Origin: Nostoc sp. NIES-4103
GTDB taxonomy: Bacteria; Cyanobacteriota; Cyanobacteriia; Cyanobacteriales; Nostocaceae
Length of the DNA: 64,000 nt
Direction: 5' to 3'
Assembly: GCF_002368335.1 (NCBI RefSeq)
Contig: NZ_AP018288.1
Location: forward strand, 2,272,183-2,336,182
In this document: piece by piece, positions 17,958-26,523 of the stretch
How the letters are laid out: each line of letters opens with the position of its first letter
Position numbering within the stretch: position 1 is the first letter of the stretch
Program-made: the position numbers and the translations under genes
Notes under the pieces: model-generated
Told to the model about the DNA's origin: nothing
Seen by the model: the letters and a program-made list of their open reading frames with translations, nothing else
Databases searched by the model: none

Positions 17958-18163
17958 TTAAAATTACACAACATCGCTGGCAGCGAAAGAACTGCCTTCA
18001 TGAGGGCCTGTCTTACTTCTAAAGCGATCGCTCATCTGTCTCTGACTTTTTACGGCATGTGAAAAAGGAGTGAGGGTGTTGAGTGTGGGGTGTAGTAAGA
18101 CTTTCTTCAGTTCCTGACACCTATCCCCACTCAGCCACCCCCAGCCTTGACACCTCCAAGTCA

Positions 18164-18260
18164 TAAAAGCGCTCATCCGTCGATGAGCGCCCCTTCGGGG
18201 CGAAAGCGCCTAAATCCTCGGTTTGAGCCAATATATATTTGATACGGAAGAGCGCTTTTA
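18164..18260. ncRNA. 97-bp structured element, copy 1
   Basis: Outer arms TAAAAGCGCT and AGCGCTTTTA are perfectly complementary; inside them CCGT pairs with ACGG. The core reads CGATGAG, hairpin CGCCCC-TTCG-GGGGCG, then AAAGCGCC, a variable stretch and TGATACGG. A second 97-bp copy at 26305 has the same core with entirely different outer arms that also pair. Could be a structured RNA, a palindromic mobile element or a terminator-like hairpin. Either strand could be functional. Confidence 0.6.
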
Positions 18261-18386
18261 TTTTCTGGAAAACCCCTTGATGAGAGTTTTAGTACTTTCC
18301 GTGAACAGTCAGGGTATTGAATTAATCCAATGCTGTACTTAGTACCATTCCTCTCGGCATCATATTCCAAGAGACTAGATGTCTGA

Positions 18387-19262
18387 CTAACTGACGAACT
18401 TGAGGCGACGACCTACTAAAGCAAGGATACTAACACCAATCAAAGCACCAAGATTAACGCTAGGCTCAGGTACAGCAGCTGTGAGGCCAATGAGACGCCT
18501 ACCGCCACCAATGGAGCCTACTAGTGTAGCAGAACCTGTGGTCAAGTCGATGGTGTATAGATTGGAGTCAGTTGTCGAGGTGGGAGTCAATGCTGCAAAG
18601 GCGGAATTTACCCCATTGTCTGTGAAGATGTCGAACCCTGCTACCGAGTCGATGTCAATTCCCAAAGAACCTATTTGCGTCAAGGTGCCATTATTAGGCG
18701 GGTTTTGTATAAACAATGCGTCTTGAACGTAGTCGATGTCATACAGCGTTGTTAAGGTTGCTGGATCTCTATCCGCATTAGTATATGCTACACCAGTGAT
18801 GTTGGGATCAAAAGGGTTGAGTGTCCCATCAACAATGACTGCACCAGTATCCACATTAATGCGGAAGTTTTGGTCATTGCCACCCACGACCCGTAGGCGA
18901 TCAGGTACTGGGTTGAAGTCTACTCCAGAAACAATTCCTCCGTTGAAGGCTGCGGAAAGGGTACTGACAAAAGAAGCAGCACCAGTAATCCGGTTAATGG
19001 TGTAGATGTTGTTGGTATCTGTCAGACCATAGATCAGATTGTTGGCTGGACGACGGTCAATGCCTACTAAAGTCCCAGTGATTCCAGTGACTGAGACAGT
19101 GCTAATACTGGAGGGACTGCTGGAGTCAAATAAAACTAGAGTGTTGTTGTCAGTTAGACCTACCAGACTAACAGCTGCCGCAGGTTTGGCGACACTGAGT
19201 AGATTAAACATGGTTGCTACAGCCAGTGTAGTGAAGATTGTACCTAGCTTAGTTAGTTTCAT
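18387..19262 (-). CDS. DUF4394 PEP-CTERM protein
   Basis: A 291-residue exported protein: signal peptide (residues 1-29, ...AKPAAA), a repeated-strand DUF4394-like domain (LVGLTDNNTLVLFDSSSPSSI, VGIDRRPANNLIYGLTDTNNIYTIN, GVDFNPVPDRLRVVGGNDQNFRINV) and a C-terminal sorting signal, VPEPS followed by a hydrophobic helix and RRLK. PEP-CTERM proteins are processed by exosortase and delivered to the cell surface or extracellular polymer; no exosortase is in the window. About 280 bp upstream is a CTTACTTTT repeat also found upstream of the second PEP-CTERM gene. Confidence 0.9.
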   Translation of the reverse strand: MKLTKLGTIFTTLAVATMFNLLSVAKPAAAVSLVGLTDNNTLVLFDSSSPSSISTVSVTGITGTLVGIDRRPANNLIYGLTDTNNIYTINRITGAASFVSTLSAAFNGGIVSGVDFNPVPDRLRVVGGNDQNFRINVDTGAVIVDGTLNPFDPNITGVAYTNADRDPATLTTLYDIDYVQDALFIQNPPNNGTLTQIGSLGIDIDSVAGFDIFTDNGVNSAFAALTPTSTTDSNLYTIDLTTGSATLVGSIGGGRRLIGLTAAVPEPSVNLGALIGVSILALVGRRLKFVS

Positions 19263-19899
19263 CAGAAAGCCTTTTACAAGTTTTTACTATTGTGAACAGC
19301 AAAATTCAACTAACTAGGTAAACGTAAGCACACTCTATTAAGTATGACTTTTGTTACTTATTTACTCATTAATTTTGCTTAGAAAGAATACTACTGTAAA
19401 AAATACTGTCAACTCAAGTAAAGAGAACTATCTTCATTAATTCTTTAAATATTTGTGGATTAAATTTTAGTGACTTTAACTGACCAGATGTACTTGGATA
19501 ATAAGCAAAGTTTTCATTTGTTGCTAGTATAATCGACCGAATTTTCTTACTTTTCTTACTTTTGCTAATTTTTACATTTTATGGTTTTGGAACTGTTGTG
19601 GCTGAAAAATAATAATACTAGGTTAATTCTGATTGATAAGTAACTAATAGTGGATTTAAGAAGTAAGATTATTGAAGTTATTAAGAAATCTGTAAAAAAA
19701 CTAACTATAAATTTAAGTAAAAAGGTGATAAAAGTAGGATTTATATGTCATAAAAAATACATATTAAACCTATTTTTCTTGTTAACCAAGGGATAAGGAA
19801 CCTACAAGTAATAAAATGCCCAACCGTATCCAATATATTTTGGCTCAACCCAAGGACTTAGGCGAAGAACGCCCTTCAAGGCGAAAGCAACGGTCAATC
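19263..19899. other. Long AT-rich upstream region of the PEP-CTERM gene
   Basis: About 640 bp with no convincing gene. It includes the CTTACTTTT direct repeats at 19542-19567. A GCGAAGAACGCCCTTCAAGG palindromic fragment lies at about 19862. Confidence 0.55.
19542..19567 (-). promoter_or_regulatory. CTTACTTTT direct repeats upstream of a PEP-CTERM gene
   Basis: The sequence CTTACTTTTCTTACTTTT with flanking T-runs, at 280 bp from the start codon at 19262. In the gene's direction it reads AAAAGTAAG twice. A near-identical 26-bp block at 54697-54722 lies 207 bp upstream of the other PEP-CTERM gene and I found it nowhere else in the window. A shared regulatory site is an inference. Confidence 0.5.
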
Positions 19900-20036
19900 G
19901 GGAGCAACGCTTCGGAAAGTGAGATAGCAGAGATGGGGAGGCTGGGGAGGCTGGGGAGGCTGGGGAAGAGGAAGAAATTAAGTGTATTTTTCATATTTTA
20001 AGTAGCAAAAATAACTAATTTTTTTCTTTTTTTGGC
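19900..20036. repeat. GGGAGCAACGC miniature element, copy c (right end missing)
   Basis: Begins GGGAGCAACGCTTCGGAAAG, then three GGGGAGGCT units, GAGGAAGAAATTAAGTGTAT and AAAAATAACTAATTTTTT as in copies a and b, but stops without the CGCGTTGCTCCC end just before the 3' end of the hemopexin-repeat gene. This suggests a deletion that removed the right end and possibly the end of that gene. Confidence 0.8.
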
Positions 20037-20049
20037 AAAGATATGGTTA

Positions 20050-21632
20050 TTAAATCCAATGATCTCTAATCAGATATGGATAACCCTCATCGGCTTGATC
20101 GCGATTAAGATCGTAGCGAATATACTGATTGCCTTTAAAAAAGTAGGCTTTGCCATTGCCTGCATTCAAAACGGCATCAATCCCGTCAGCGAAAGGTTCC
20201 AAACCCGGCCAAGTAGTTTCACCAATTGGATATGGATAACCTTCATTGGCTCGATTGCGATCAAGATCGTAACGAATATACTGATTGCCTTTGAAAAAGA
20301 ATACTTTCCCGTTGTGGCTAAAAGCAGCATCAATTCCGTCAGCGAAAGGCTCCAAACCCGGCCAAGTAGTTCCACCAATCGGATATGGATAACCCTCATC
20401 GGCTCGATCACTATCAAGATCGTAGCGAATATACTGATTGCCTTTGAAAAAGAAGGCTTTCCCGTTGTGGCTAAAAGCAGCATCAATATCACTTTCAAAG
20501 AAAAGATCCACAGGGCCAAGTTTGAAATATACTTTCAAAATTGCTGCCCCTGAATCATCTGGATTTTTGAACAACCACCAGTCTTCTTTTTGTGCAAAAT
20601 TCTGCAAGGCTGCTGCATCAAAACTTATCGTGCGTTGACACATGAAATCGTCCTCCATCATACCGAATATCCCTCCGAGTATCCACCCGACGATCGCTGC
20701 AATTGCCAACAATGCAGCTGCATATTCGGCATCATCGTAAGCTGAGGCTGCCCCTGCTGCATCAGCACAACGATCAGCTACCTTGTTAACTGCGTTGGCC
20801 ACAGCATCCCAACCAGACCCTTGGTCTTTTTCCCAAATTTCAACATCTATACAAATACTTTCCCTATATTTACCTTTGAAAACATAGGCATTAGAGGGGA
20901 AATAATGAGTCTCGCCCGGATCAACATCCCCATTTCCTTTGAACTATAGGTGCATTTATAACCTAAATCGCTAGCTGCTCCTACAGAAAAATAAAGCTCA
21001 TCACTATTCAATTCATCTGAGTTATCACTGCAATAGAAACGAGTCATCTTAATGCCATAATTTTTCGGCTCGGTGCTAGCGAGTTGGTTCTTTTGGGCAG
21101 AAGAAGTATACCTAACGATCCCGTGTCCATAATCTTTAACAGCTTGTAGAAAAGCTTCATCGTCAGGACCGAGGGGAGCATCGGGCGGTAGTTCGTCTAT
21201 ATTGATAGTACGAACATTCGGTTGGCTCATCAGTTCGGGTATAATAGTGTTCAAGTCCTCTTTCAAATCAGCCTCAGTATACCTTTGTTCCAAGGGCAAA
21301 CTTGCTAATTTACCCGGAAATAGAGCCTTGCGTCTTTCAGTGGTCATCTCCTGATAAATGTGACCTAATTGTTTTAGATCCTCGTCATTATTGCAAGTAC
21401 GTATCGTGTCGAGCATATTCGCTTCTAGGTCGCTCAAAGGTTCGCCCCGCTCAAAACGAGCGCAAGCGTGCAATAATACCGCTAACATCGCGTTACGGTT
21501 GCGATTAGTCTCAAGCTGACGCTGAAATTTTTGCACGCGAGCGGCACTAGATGAGCCATTTAACAATTCTCTCAGACGGTTAAAGCGATCGCTAGAATCA
21601 GTTGAAGAAGATTGATATTGTGATACAGTCAT
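20050..21632 (-). pseudogene. Hemopexin-repeat protein gene split by a frameshift
   Basis: Two frames, 20847-21632 (261 residues) and 20050-20802 (250 residues), are one gene. Upstream of the second frame's GTG the same frame reads KGNGDVDPGETHYFPSNAYVFKGKY... without a stop, and it continues naturally from KCTYSS in the first frame. One missing base in an A-run at about 20937-20939 explains the break. The intact product would be about 527 residues: a helical N-terminal domain, a short hydrophobic stretch (AALLAIAAIVGWILGGIFG) and at least three hemopexin-like repeats (FFFKGNQYIRYDL ... EGYPYPIGGTTWPGLEPF). The C-terminus looks cut after the last repeat, next to the broken copy c element. The native function is unknown. 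Confidence 0.85.
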
Positions 21633-21646
21633 GATTTCACTCCTTA

Positions 21647-22556
21647 GAGGATGTTTTAAAAGTCAAATTGAGTCAAAAATTATGCTAGTCGTCTGACCAT
21701 GATACGAATCATCGCTATATATATAAAAGTCTCCGAAGTTTTGGGTAGCCTTTCATAATCTTTACTTAAACGGCGACACCAATTGAGCCATCCAAAAGTT
21801 CTTTCGACAACCCAACGCTTTGGTAAATGGACAAAACCTTTTTTCTCCAATGGTCGAAGAACAATTTCTACAATCCACCGAAACATATCCATCACCCAAT
21901 GCATAAATTCTTCGCCTCGGTATCCTCCGTCCATCCAAATGATGTTTAACCTTTTGACGTGATTGCCTGTATTGTGAACTCGTTTGAGGACTTTTTTCGC
22001 TCCTTCACGTTCTGGAACACTTGCAGACGTTACCAAGACCCGCAAAACTAGCCCTAACAAATCTACACTTAGATGTCGCTTGCGCCCATGTATCTTTTTT
22101 CCTGCGTCATAGCCGACATCAACAGTAATCATCGTTGCTGTTTCTACTGATTGACTATCAACCGCCGCTTCTGATGGACTCTTATCACGTCCTGAGTCTA
22201 CCCTTACCCACCGATAGAGTTGGTCATGAACCTTCAACCATGTACCATCTTTTCCCCATCTCCAAAAATAACCATAAACCGTTGACCACGCCGGAAAATC
22301 TCCTGGCAAACCTCGCCATGTACAACCTTCGCACAGAACATAGAGAATTGCATTCACGATCGCAAATAATGCTAATTTTCGGGGACGACCCCCTGGTTTT
22401 GATTCTGGGAATAGGTCTGCAATTAATTCCCATTGTTCCCATGTCAGATTACTACGGTATGCTTTAGTCATTCGCTCACAGGGTGCTGGTTTCTACAAAT
22501 TTCAGCATACGCCTTGTGAGCTTTCTTACAATACCCCCTACTTTTAAAACATCCTC
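21647..22556. mobile_element. IS5-family insertion sequence
   Basis: A 910-bp element with matching inverted ends GAGGATGTTTTAAAAGT and ACTTTTAAAACATCCTC and one full-length transposase gene. The flanks are TTA on the left and TGA on the right; the expected identical three-base duplication is not seen. The right flank is a decayed IS1634-type transposase while the left flank is the hemopexin gene upstream region, so a deletion after insertion is likely. Confidence 0.9.
21680..22471 (-). CDS. IS5-family transposase
   Basis: A 263-residue DDE transposase, apparently intact. N-terminal SNLTWEQWELIADLFPESKPGGRPRKL helix-turn-helix part with the family's 'RG.P..F..W..VY..F..W' signature (WRGLPGDFPAWSTVYGYFWRW); catalytic Asp in EAAVDSQSVETA, second Asp in NIIWMDGGYRG, Glu in KRWVVERTFGWLNWCRRLSKDYE. 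Single-frame layout fits the IS427/IS1031-like subgroups. It moves the element at 21647-22556. Confidence 0.93.
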   Translation of the reverse strand: MTKAYRSNLTWEQWELIADLFPESKPGGRPRKLALFAIVNAILYVLCEGCTWRGLPGDFPAWSTVYGYFWRWGKDGTWLKVHDQLYRWVRVDSGRDKSPSEAAVDSQSVETATMITVDVGYDAGKKIHGRKRHLSVDLLGLVLRVLVTSASVPEREGAKKVLKRVHNTGNHVKRLNIIWMDGGYRGEEFMHWVMDMFRWIVEIVLRPLEKKGFVHLPKRWVVERTFGWLNWCRRLSKDYERLPKTSETFIYIAMIRIMVRRLA

Positions 22557-23183
22557 TGAGGTTGATGCTGTCAAGGCGTTAACCAAACTATCAAAACAAT
22601 TTAAATATCATCAAATTCAGTCGAGCCAAGTTACTGAAATTAAGTCTAAAAATCAAGATAATCAAGTAGAGACATCATAACAAATATCAGCTAAGGTCTC
22701 TCAGAATGAGAGTAAAATTCATACATAAGTTCTGAGTGCAGGGCGTTTTATTATTGCCACCAATGTTTTAGAGCCAAGTGAACTTAGTAATGATTCCATG
22801 CTGAGTGAATATAAAGCCCAGCAGTCTTGTGAGAGAGGATTTGCTTTTCTAAAAGATACATTATTTTTTGCTGATAGTATTTTCTCAAAAGTCCAGAAGG
22901 AATAGAATCTCTAGGAATGATTATGGGGTCATCTCTGTTAGTATATACATTGGCTCAACGTCAAATCAGAGCCGCACTCAAAGAGTCTAAATCAACAATT
23001 AAAAATCAATTAGGTAAAGCAACTGACCATCCCACTTTACGTTGGATATTTCAACGCTTTCAGTGTATTAATTTAGTTAAACTTAACAACGAAAAACACG
23101 TCTCTAATTGGACTCAAGAAAGAGATTTTATCCTGCATCTCTTACCAGAATATTGTCTAGTTTATTATCAATCAATTACCTAA
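22557..23183 (+). pseudogene. Decayed IS1634-type transposase, C-terminal part
   Basis: Translation gives EVDAVKALTKLSKQFKYHQI ... AGRFIIATNVLEPSELSNDSMLSEYKAQQSCERGFAFLKDTLFFADSIF, then, after a frameshift at about 22885, LKSPEGIESLGMIMG ... LLVYTLAQRQIRAALKES ... TLRWIFQRFQCINLVKL. The order of motifs matches the C-terminal half of IS1634/ISL-type large transposases (YKAQQSCERGFAFLKD contains the conserved Glu). In-frame TAA codons at 22678 and 22726 and the frameshift make it inactive. The N-terminal half is lost at the IS5 boundary. Confidence 0.8.
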
Positions 23184-23990
23184 TTTTTTCTCTCTATTAA
23201 TTTAATATCCACAATGACAATCAGCTAATTTTTTTGATTTATAGTTCTATTTTACTATGTCAATAATTTCGGTTAATCACTCAATCTATTAGTCTATTTT
23301 ATAATTTCTGTCTTGAACATCTATTTCATTAATCTGTTTACTCCTATAGGTGCTATCACTTCTTATTGCTCCTTATTGAGAATCAGTTTTGATACCATTT
23401 TTGGTGATTTATTGTTTCTCAAATGTATTTTTTCACTAATATGTTTCTTTTTATTCTCAAATGTATTTTTTCTATCAGTATTTTCCCTCTGTGACAGTTA
23501 AGGGTGCGGAATGTGGGTTGCAATTATTCTCAATAATTAGGAGCGAAATACCCGTCCTACCGGGCAGAGAATTACTGCCATCATGGATAGAATTTTTACG
23601 CATGTTGTCCAGTTTTGTCCAGGATTCCCCAAACCCTGGTAAACCCTGACCAACGTGCTAACTAATCGCTGCTGATTCTGACACGGAGGGAGCTGAGGAC
23701 AGAAAAATTGGGCAGGCTTTTAAGGTTGATCGTGTCGCCCCTTAATGGGGCAGAATGCAGGAGGGAGTTAGGTCGCGGTGTTGAATAGGGCGATCGCTTC
23801 CTTTAGCCGTGCGATCGCGGAACCTGTTTGTAACGTAATTGTTAAGGCTGTTAGTTTTTTGCGTAAAGTACAGAATTTGAAGGGAATACTACTATATAAA
23901 GGTAACTGATATATCTAAACAAGGAGACAATAACTAAAAGTCTCCAGTATAATTACTTGTATTAAACACTGTCCCGCGCTCAATGGGGCA
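23184..23990. other. Intergenic region, about 800 bp
   Basis: The first 300 bp is very AT-rich; 23520-23780 is more GC-rich with CCCGTCCTACCGGGCAG and CCCCTTAATGGGGCA hairpins. Short open frames exist but lack ribosome sites and recognisable content. A plausible promoter for the AIPR-like gene lies near 23890. Confidence 0.4.
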
Positions 23991-24838
23991 ATGTTGGTTT
24001 TAAAGTTGAAGATTGATAACTTTTTTAATGCGAACCCGAACTGCATCATCGCCACTGCCCATGTAGACAGCTTCCCAACAGACCTGTCCCTGGAGCCGAA
24101 CATCAGGGAACCAAACCGCAAAAGCGCCACATACCGACAAATATTCGATTCAATCACAACTGAACCAGCGAAATTCTTCTCGTGCCATAGTGGCATAGTG
24201 CTATGTGCGAACAAGGTTAAACCCAATAACAAGAAAACTGAACTAGAGTTAGAGATTCTAGAAGCTAGCGAGGGTGGTAGCGACGGCATCATCAATGGCG
24301 GACATACGGTGCTGGCATTTGAAAGTGCGAAAAATTATAAGTACGACCTCACTCAAGCCAGGGTCAAAGTTACCATTCATATTGGGTTGCTTGAAGATGA
24401 AGCACTAGACATTGCGCTGGCTTCCAATACCACTTCGCCAGTGGATTCTAGGTCAAAAGTGAATGCTAGGGGCGATTATAAATTTATACAACAGTATTTA
24501 GGTCAGCTCGAACGCGCAGAAGATAGAAAGTTTCGCATCGCCTACTATCAAAACCAAAGCGGGGTTCCCAAAAATGCCCAATGCAACGTCAATCATTTAC
24601 TTAGGCTGCTTAACTGCCTCAACAGGAACAAATATAATCCAGATAGCAACAAGCGGGCCAAGCACCCGCCCATGAACAGCAGCCCCAGCCAAATCACCGA
24701 CGCCGAAAGGGAAAGACTTACTTTGTTGCTGCCGCTGCTCCCGAAAGCCTCTACATATCAGCCCAGAGTTACCTCAACCAACATTTGATGAAGATGGTTA
24801 ACTCCAAGGGCGAAAATTTGGTGCTGACTTCGGGGTGA
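23991..24838 (+). pseudogene. AIPR-like phage-resistance gene with a frameshift
   Basis: The first frame (265 codons to 24788) reads FFSCHSGIVLCANKV ... EASEGGSDGIINGGHTVLAFESA ... DIALASNTTSPVDSRSKVNARGDYKFIQQYLGQL, resembling the AIPR (abortive infection phage resistance) family core. Its last 20 residues lose sense, while the +2 frame reads APESLYISAQSYLNQHLMKMVNSKGENLVLTSG to TGA 24836-24838, which fits far better. A one-base shift at about 24725-24740 is inferred. The protein is short for the family (usually 350 or more residues), and element copy d starts 10 bp after the stop, so the end may also be lost. Confidence 0.6.
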
Positions 24839-24848
24839 TGAGAGGGGG

Positions 24849-25036
24849 GGGAGCAACGCGAAAATGTTAGATCATCACTTTTTGGAGCAGGGGGAGCAGG
24901 GGGAGTAAAGAGAGAATTTAGTAACCTTTGCTACTATAAATACTTCAAAATACACTTAATTTATTTCTCCTCCCCTGTCTCAAGAGCCTCAAGAGCCTCA
25001 AGAGCTTGCCCACCTCACTCTCATCGCATTGCTCCC
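24849..25036. repeat. GGGAGCAACGCG miniature element, copy d
   Basis: A 188-bp element, ends GGGAGCAACGCG and CGCATTGCTCCC, with GGAGCAGGG units on the left and CAAGAGCCT units on the right and the shared TTAATTTATTTCTCC core. Flanks AGAGGGGG and AGGGAGGG are only partly alike, so the target duplication is unclear here. Confidence 0.85.
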
Positions 25037-25103
25037 AGGGAGGGATGCGATGTCTAACGACAAGCCAAAGCAGCGCATCTACGCACATAATAATGATAAA
25101 AAT

Positions 25104-25126
25104 AAAAGCCCCATTTTGGGGCTTTT
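25104..25126 (-). terminator. Rho-independent terminator
   Basis: AAAAGCCCC-loop-GGGGCTTTT hairpin with T-rich flanks, about 20 bp after the stop of the broken small gene at 25147. The hairpin is symmetric and may work in both directions. Confidence 0.75.
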
Positions 25127-25146
25127 AAAATAATTAGCTTTTAGCT

Positions 25147-25503
25147 TTATCTGGTGCTTTCTGTTTGAGTTTCTTCATCAAAAACAGTACTATCAGCTTG
25201 GCTACTACCAATGAAATAATTTGGCAGAGCTTTTATCTGTAGAGAATCTGTTTTTGATAAACGCAATGTTTCTAAATATTCAGGAATTTGTATATCTTCA
25301 TTAGTTGAAGTTTTTACACAGTATTTATACTACTGTAATTTTCCTTGCCATTCTTTATTAGCTAGAAAAATAATATTTTCTGCTAAATCTAAGTTAATTA
25401 AAGGAATTATTACTAAAATTTCTAAAAAATTGTCTGCTCTTTGCAATAGATAAAATTCCATTTCTGATTTAACAATTTCTAAAACTTTTTTCATAGATAT
25501 CAT
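25147..25503 (-). pseudogene. Small hypothetical gene interrupted by TAG
   Basis: From ATG 25503 (or 25494) the frame reads MKKVLEIVKSEMEFYLLQRADNFLEILVIIPLINLDLAENI... GKLQ, TAG at 25330-25332, then YKYCVKTSTNEDIQIPEYLETLRLSKTDSLQ ... QADSTVFDEETQTESTR to TAA 25147-25149. Both halves look like one 117-residue protein, with a terminator just downstream. The TAG could derive from CAG (Gln) by one C-to-T change. No function recognised. Confidence 0.65.
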
Positions 25504-25590
25504 TTGTTTATTTATTAGTGTGTTTGTAGGTAGATTGACTTGCTCTTAAGTGTGCAATCGCTCCTTAATAATGAAGCGCGATCGCTTTAA

Positions 25591-25824
25591 TTATTGCACC
25601 AAATTATCAATTGCAAACCTTGCTTCTGTAGCAGCTGATTGTAGATTATCACAGCCACAGTTTTTTGAATTGTCAGCTAATATTTCTAAATCGGAATTAC
25701 GAATATACCAGAAATAGTAGCCAATATCAAACTTATCAGGTTGCCAATAAGTAATGATAATTTCAAGACCTTGGTAGGTTTGATGAGCTTCAATTGGGTT
25801 GCCTTTGAAAGTTAACGTGTGCAT
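25591..25824 (-). CDS. Small hypothetical protein
   Basis: A 77-78-residue protein (MHTLTFKGNPIEAHQTYQGLEIIITYWQPDKFDIGYYFWYIRNSDLEILADNSKNCGCDNLQSAATEARFAIDNLVQ). A GTG one codon upstream (25827) is an alternative start. Alternating strands followed by a C-terminal helix; no family recognised. It lies 9-12 bp after the frameshifted gene at 25834-26165 on the same strand, so they were probably co-transcribed. Confidence 0.55.
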   Translation of the reverse strand: MHTLTFKGNPIEAHQTYQGLEIIITYWQPDKFDIGYYFWYIRNSDLEILADNSKNCGCDNLQSAATEARFAIDNLVQ

Positions 25825-25833
25825 CACAAAATT

Positions 25834-26165
25834 TTACCCCTCACTGTAAATTTCTTCGATGCCTGCATCAATAGCTTGCTGTAGAGTCTCAAAACAGCCT
25901 TTGAGGCATGGGTCTTGTGGAAACTCGTTGAATCTCAAAGGCAATGAAGCGCCGTACCTAAGTGAGAAAGAATATTTGTTGGGATTAAGAGGTTTTCAAA
26001 ATCACACTCTTTTTGTGCTGATTTATAGCTGAAAGTTCTCAAACAAACTTTCAAGAGTTGGCTGTGAGGATAAGTCTGAATAATTAAATATTCGCCTTCA
26101 CAAAAAGGGTTAAATTTTGTAGCATACTGTTCGCTGAGAAATAAAAAATCTGTTGGTGTGTCCAT
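25834..26165 (-). pseudogene. Small hypothetical gene with a frameshift
   Basis: The first frame starts MDTPTDFLFLSEQYATKFNPFCEGEYLIIQTYPHSQLLKVCLRTF and ends at 25935 after a senseless tail. Another frame is open across the junction and reads KYSFSLRYGASLPLRFNEFPQDPCLKGCFETLQQAIDAGIEEIYSEG to TAA 25834-25836. A one-base change near 25980 joins them into a about 110-residue protein. The family is unknown; the small gene downstream is likely its operon partner. Confidence 0.55.
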
Positions 26166-26304
26166 ATTTTGAGATTCTATGGTGCGATTACTCCTGCTGC
26201 GCTATATTAAGGGTTTGTGCTTAACGAGCGTGCTATTCTCCACAAGCCAGCGATCGCAATTGGAGTAGTATTGGATATCTCTGCTGTTAGGGAGTTCCAA
26301 TCAA

Positions 26305-26401
26305 AAAAAATGTCCCACCGTCGATGAGCGCCCTTGGGGGCGAAAGCGCCAATATATCAACACTATGCCCAAAATATTTATGATACGGTGGGACATTTTT
26401 T
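26305..26401. ncRNA. 97-bp structured element, copy 2
   Basis: Perfect 17-bp outer arms (AAAAAATGTCCCACCGT / ACGGTGGGACATTTTTT) enclose CGATGAG, hairpin CGCCC-TTGG-GGGCG, AAAGCGCC, a variable 27-nt stretch and TGATACGG. The core matches the element at 18164-18260 while the outer stem differs completely in sequence yet stays paired, and total length is the same. The plus strand ends in a T-run, so it could also stop transcription. Confidence 0.65.
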
Positions 26402-26523
26402 CTTTTCGCAGGTGCCTTATCTCCAAGTGTGTAAGTGACCAATAAGGGGGGAAGAGAAACAGATATAACCTTTTAGATATAGGGTTACTTTGCCTTGCTC
26501 CCCACTTTTAAGCAATATTGAAA

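Noticed and set aside
18164..18260. Hammerhead ribozyme
   Set aside because: GATGAG-stem-CGAAA is present but the invariant CUGAUGA and a proper NUH cleavage site with a matching stem III are not. Kept only as an unidentified structured element.
23313..23649. Two about 62-codon frames rich in Phe/Leu/Ser
   Set aside because: Translations of AT-rich spacer; no start context and no similarity to known small proteins by eye.
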